In this document: in pieces, positions 5,477 to 5,904 of the stretch | Layout: every line of letters begins with the position of its first letter | Position numbering within the stretch: the first letter of the stretch is position 1 | Origin: JBAWVR01 sp037147155 | Lineage (GTDB): Bacteria > Patescibacteriota > Minisyncoccia > Phycocordibacterales > GWA1-40-21 | NCBI GenBank assembly: GCA_037147155.1 | Contig: JBAWVR010000052.1 | Coordinates: 1 to 5,904, forward strand | Length of the DNA: 5,904 nucleotides | Direction of reading: 5' to 3' | Program-made: the position numbers and the translations under genes | The notes under the pieces: generated by a model | Databases searched by the model: none | Told to the model about the DNA's origin: nothing | Seen by the model: the letters and a program-made list of their open reading frames with translations, nothing else

Positions 5477-5526
5477 AGAATTAAAAAACCACCCGTTTGG
5501 GTAGTTTTTTAATTCTGAGCCGTCGA
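5467..5526 (-). terminator. Terminator within a 28-bp palindrome after tRNA-Thr(GGU)
   Basis: The core AAAAAACTACCC-AAAC-GGGTGGTTTTTT (5510-5483) is an ordinary minus-strand terminator; its U-G pair is a C-A mismatch on the plus strand, so minus is the working strand. The inverted repeat continues through aatt and ctgagccgtcga to 28 bp in total. One arm holds the tRNA discriminator and 3' acceptor strand, the other the 5' end of E2. Confidence 0.85.
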
Positions 5527-5769
5527 CCAGGATTGAACTGGTGACCTCGTCATTCGTTTACACCTCTCGTTACCGGAGGACTAGACTGTATCTTTTTCCA
5601 TAAATGGAAACCCTTGTCAGTCGTTCGGGCGCCTTGTGCGCCACGGTCTTGTCCCTTGATTACTCTTAGGATATTAACCGTAATTCGGGATTCATATAAA
5701 AGTTACCAATTATATGGGCAGGGGTTACGACCCACCAATGACGTGCTCTACCAACTGAGCTACGACGGC
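5518..5769 (-). tRNA. Intron-containing tRNA-Thr (anticodon GGU)
   Basis: The 5' exon is 5769-5734 (36 nt, ending in the anticodon) and the 3' exon is 5554-5518 (37 nt). Joined, they give a canonical tRNA: acceptor GCCGTCG/CGACGGC, D-arm GCTC-AGTTGGTA-GAGC, anticodon stem CGTCA/TGACG, loop TT-GGT-AA with anticodon GGU (codons ACC/ACU), T-stem ACCAG/CTGGT with loop TTCAATC, discriminator U. CCA is not encoded (the next bases are CAG), unlike tRNA-Thr(CGU). A group I intron separates positions 36 and 37. The exon boundary follows the group I rule (5' exon ends in U, intron ends in G) and is the only one I found that gives a normal 7-nt loop. It has its own upstream promoter and ends at a terminator. 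Confidence 0.93.
5555..5733 (-). ncRNA. Group I self-splicing intron in tRNA-Thr (179 nt)
   Basis: All core helices can be drawn (intron nt 1 = 5733). P1: exon GGU with the internal guide GCC (nt 15-17), U36-G15 wobble at the splice site. P2: CAUAUAA/UUAUAUG (18-24/35-41). P3: AAUCC/GGGUU (42-46/121-125, approximate). P4: ACGGU/ACCGU (53-57/87-91). P6: GGCGC/GCGCC (92-96/102-106). P7: GACUG/CAGUC (112-116/146-150). P8: UUUCCA/UGGAAA (124-129/134-139). P9: CCUC/GAGG (155-158/168-171). Terminal G179. The sequence AAGAUACAGUC matches the conserved P8/P7 3' block of group I introns (AAGAUAUAGUC). There is no homing endonuclease ORF. The position just after the anticodon is that of the Azoarcus tRNA-Ile intron, which guides on CAU with GUG in the same way. 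It is smaller than the well-known bacterial tRNA introns (about 200-250 nt). Confidence 0.9.
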
Positions 5770-5780
5770 ATTTTACACTA

Positions 5781-5796
5781 TTTAGTAGTTACTAAA
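5781..5796. other. Short palindrome upstream of tRNA-Thr(GGU)
   Basis: tttagta-gt-tactaaa, a perfect 7-bp inverted repeat with a 2-nt spacer, inside the predicted 5' leader of the pre-tRNA. It could be a small leader hairpin or a protein site. The weak evidence is symmetry only. Confidence 0.3.
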
Positions 5797-5818
5797 ACAT
5801 GCATTTGGTACGCCAATG

Positions 5819-5847
5819 ATAATAGCTTATTTATTAAAGTTTTTCAA
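5819..5847 (-). promoter_or_regulatory. Promoter of tRNA-Thr(GGU)
   Basis: Near-consensus TTGAAA (5842-5847), 17-bp spacer, TATTAT (5819-5824) on the minus strand. Expected start about 5812, giving a leader of roughly 42 bases before the tRNA. The remaining bases to the right edge (5848-5904) are AT-rich with no feature I can support. Confidence 0.72.
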
Positions 5848-5904
5848 GTGTTTCTGTGATTAGCTTTTTAAGCTTAACATTATTAAAATAAACAATAATG
5901 ACCC

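Noticed and set aside
5151..5504. Reading frames of 61 codons (minus, 5151-5336) and 96 codons (plus, 5214-5504) across E1/E2
   Set aside because: They cross terminators, hairpins and element borders, have no ribosome binding site or family signal, and are not preserved between E1 and E2.
5614..5859. 81-codon plus-strand reading frame
   Set aside because: It runs antisense through the group I intron and the 5' tRNA exon; its composition is set by RNA structure and it has no recognisable protein features.

Overview
The window reads as a piece of chromosome from a Patescibacteria/CPR bacterium, most likely in the Parcubacteria sphere. This is inferred from the AT-rich, ultra-compact layout, genes without Shine-Dalgarno sites, a shortened release factor 2, a large lineage-specific single-pass surface protein, and a tRNA gene split by a tiny group I intron. 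No rRNA or marker phylogeny is present, so the assignment is an inference. All supported genes lie on the minus strand, so transcription runs from right to left.

Protein-coding part (about 35-4713). In transcription order: an unrecognised 630-residue membrane-anchored, Cys- and Asn-rich exported protein (4651-2759); prfB, release factor 2 (2704-1817), ending in a perfect 20-bp terminator hairpin; then ftsE (1727-1047) and ftsX (1000-77), ending in a second perfect 20-bp hairpin. FtsE (ATPase) and FtsX (permease) form the division-associated ABC complex that controls peptidoglycan hydrolases. The prfB-ftsE-ftsX neighbourhood is known from many bacteria. The -10 elements of prfB and ftsE sit only 7 and 11 bases before their ATGs, so both mRNAs are probably leaderless or nearly so.

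RNA part (about 4725-5847). It contains no believable protein gene but is dense with RNA-scale structure. From right to left: a TTGAAA-17-TATTAT promoter; a tRNA-Thr(GGU) gene interrupted between positions 36 and 37 by a 179-nt group I intron; a terminator inside a 28-bp palindrome; a 170-bp structured repeat (E2); a terminator; a 222-bp related repeat (E1); a terminator; a promoter and an intact tRNA-Thr(CGU); and a promoter plus an unclassified ~150-nt ncRNA whose 5' end pairs over 15 bp with its own 3' terminator arm.

The best candidate for something undescribed is the E1/E2 pair. Both ends of each element are inverted copies of the tRNA-Thr 3' end (T-arm and acceptor strand). Each end also carries an inserted subterminal hairpin. 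One hairpin has 8 of 9 base pairs changed between copies with pairing fully kept, around an invariant GCAG loop. Each copy abuts its own terminator. They could be tRNA-derived mobile cassettes that target the tRNA-Thr 3' end, or tRNA-mimicking small RNAs. The group I intron and the unclassified ncRNA are the next most interesting items.
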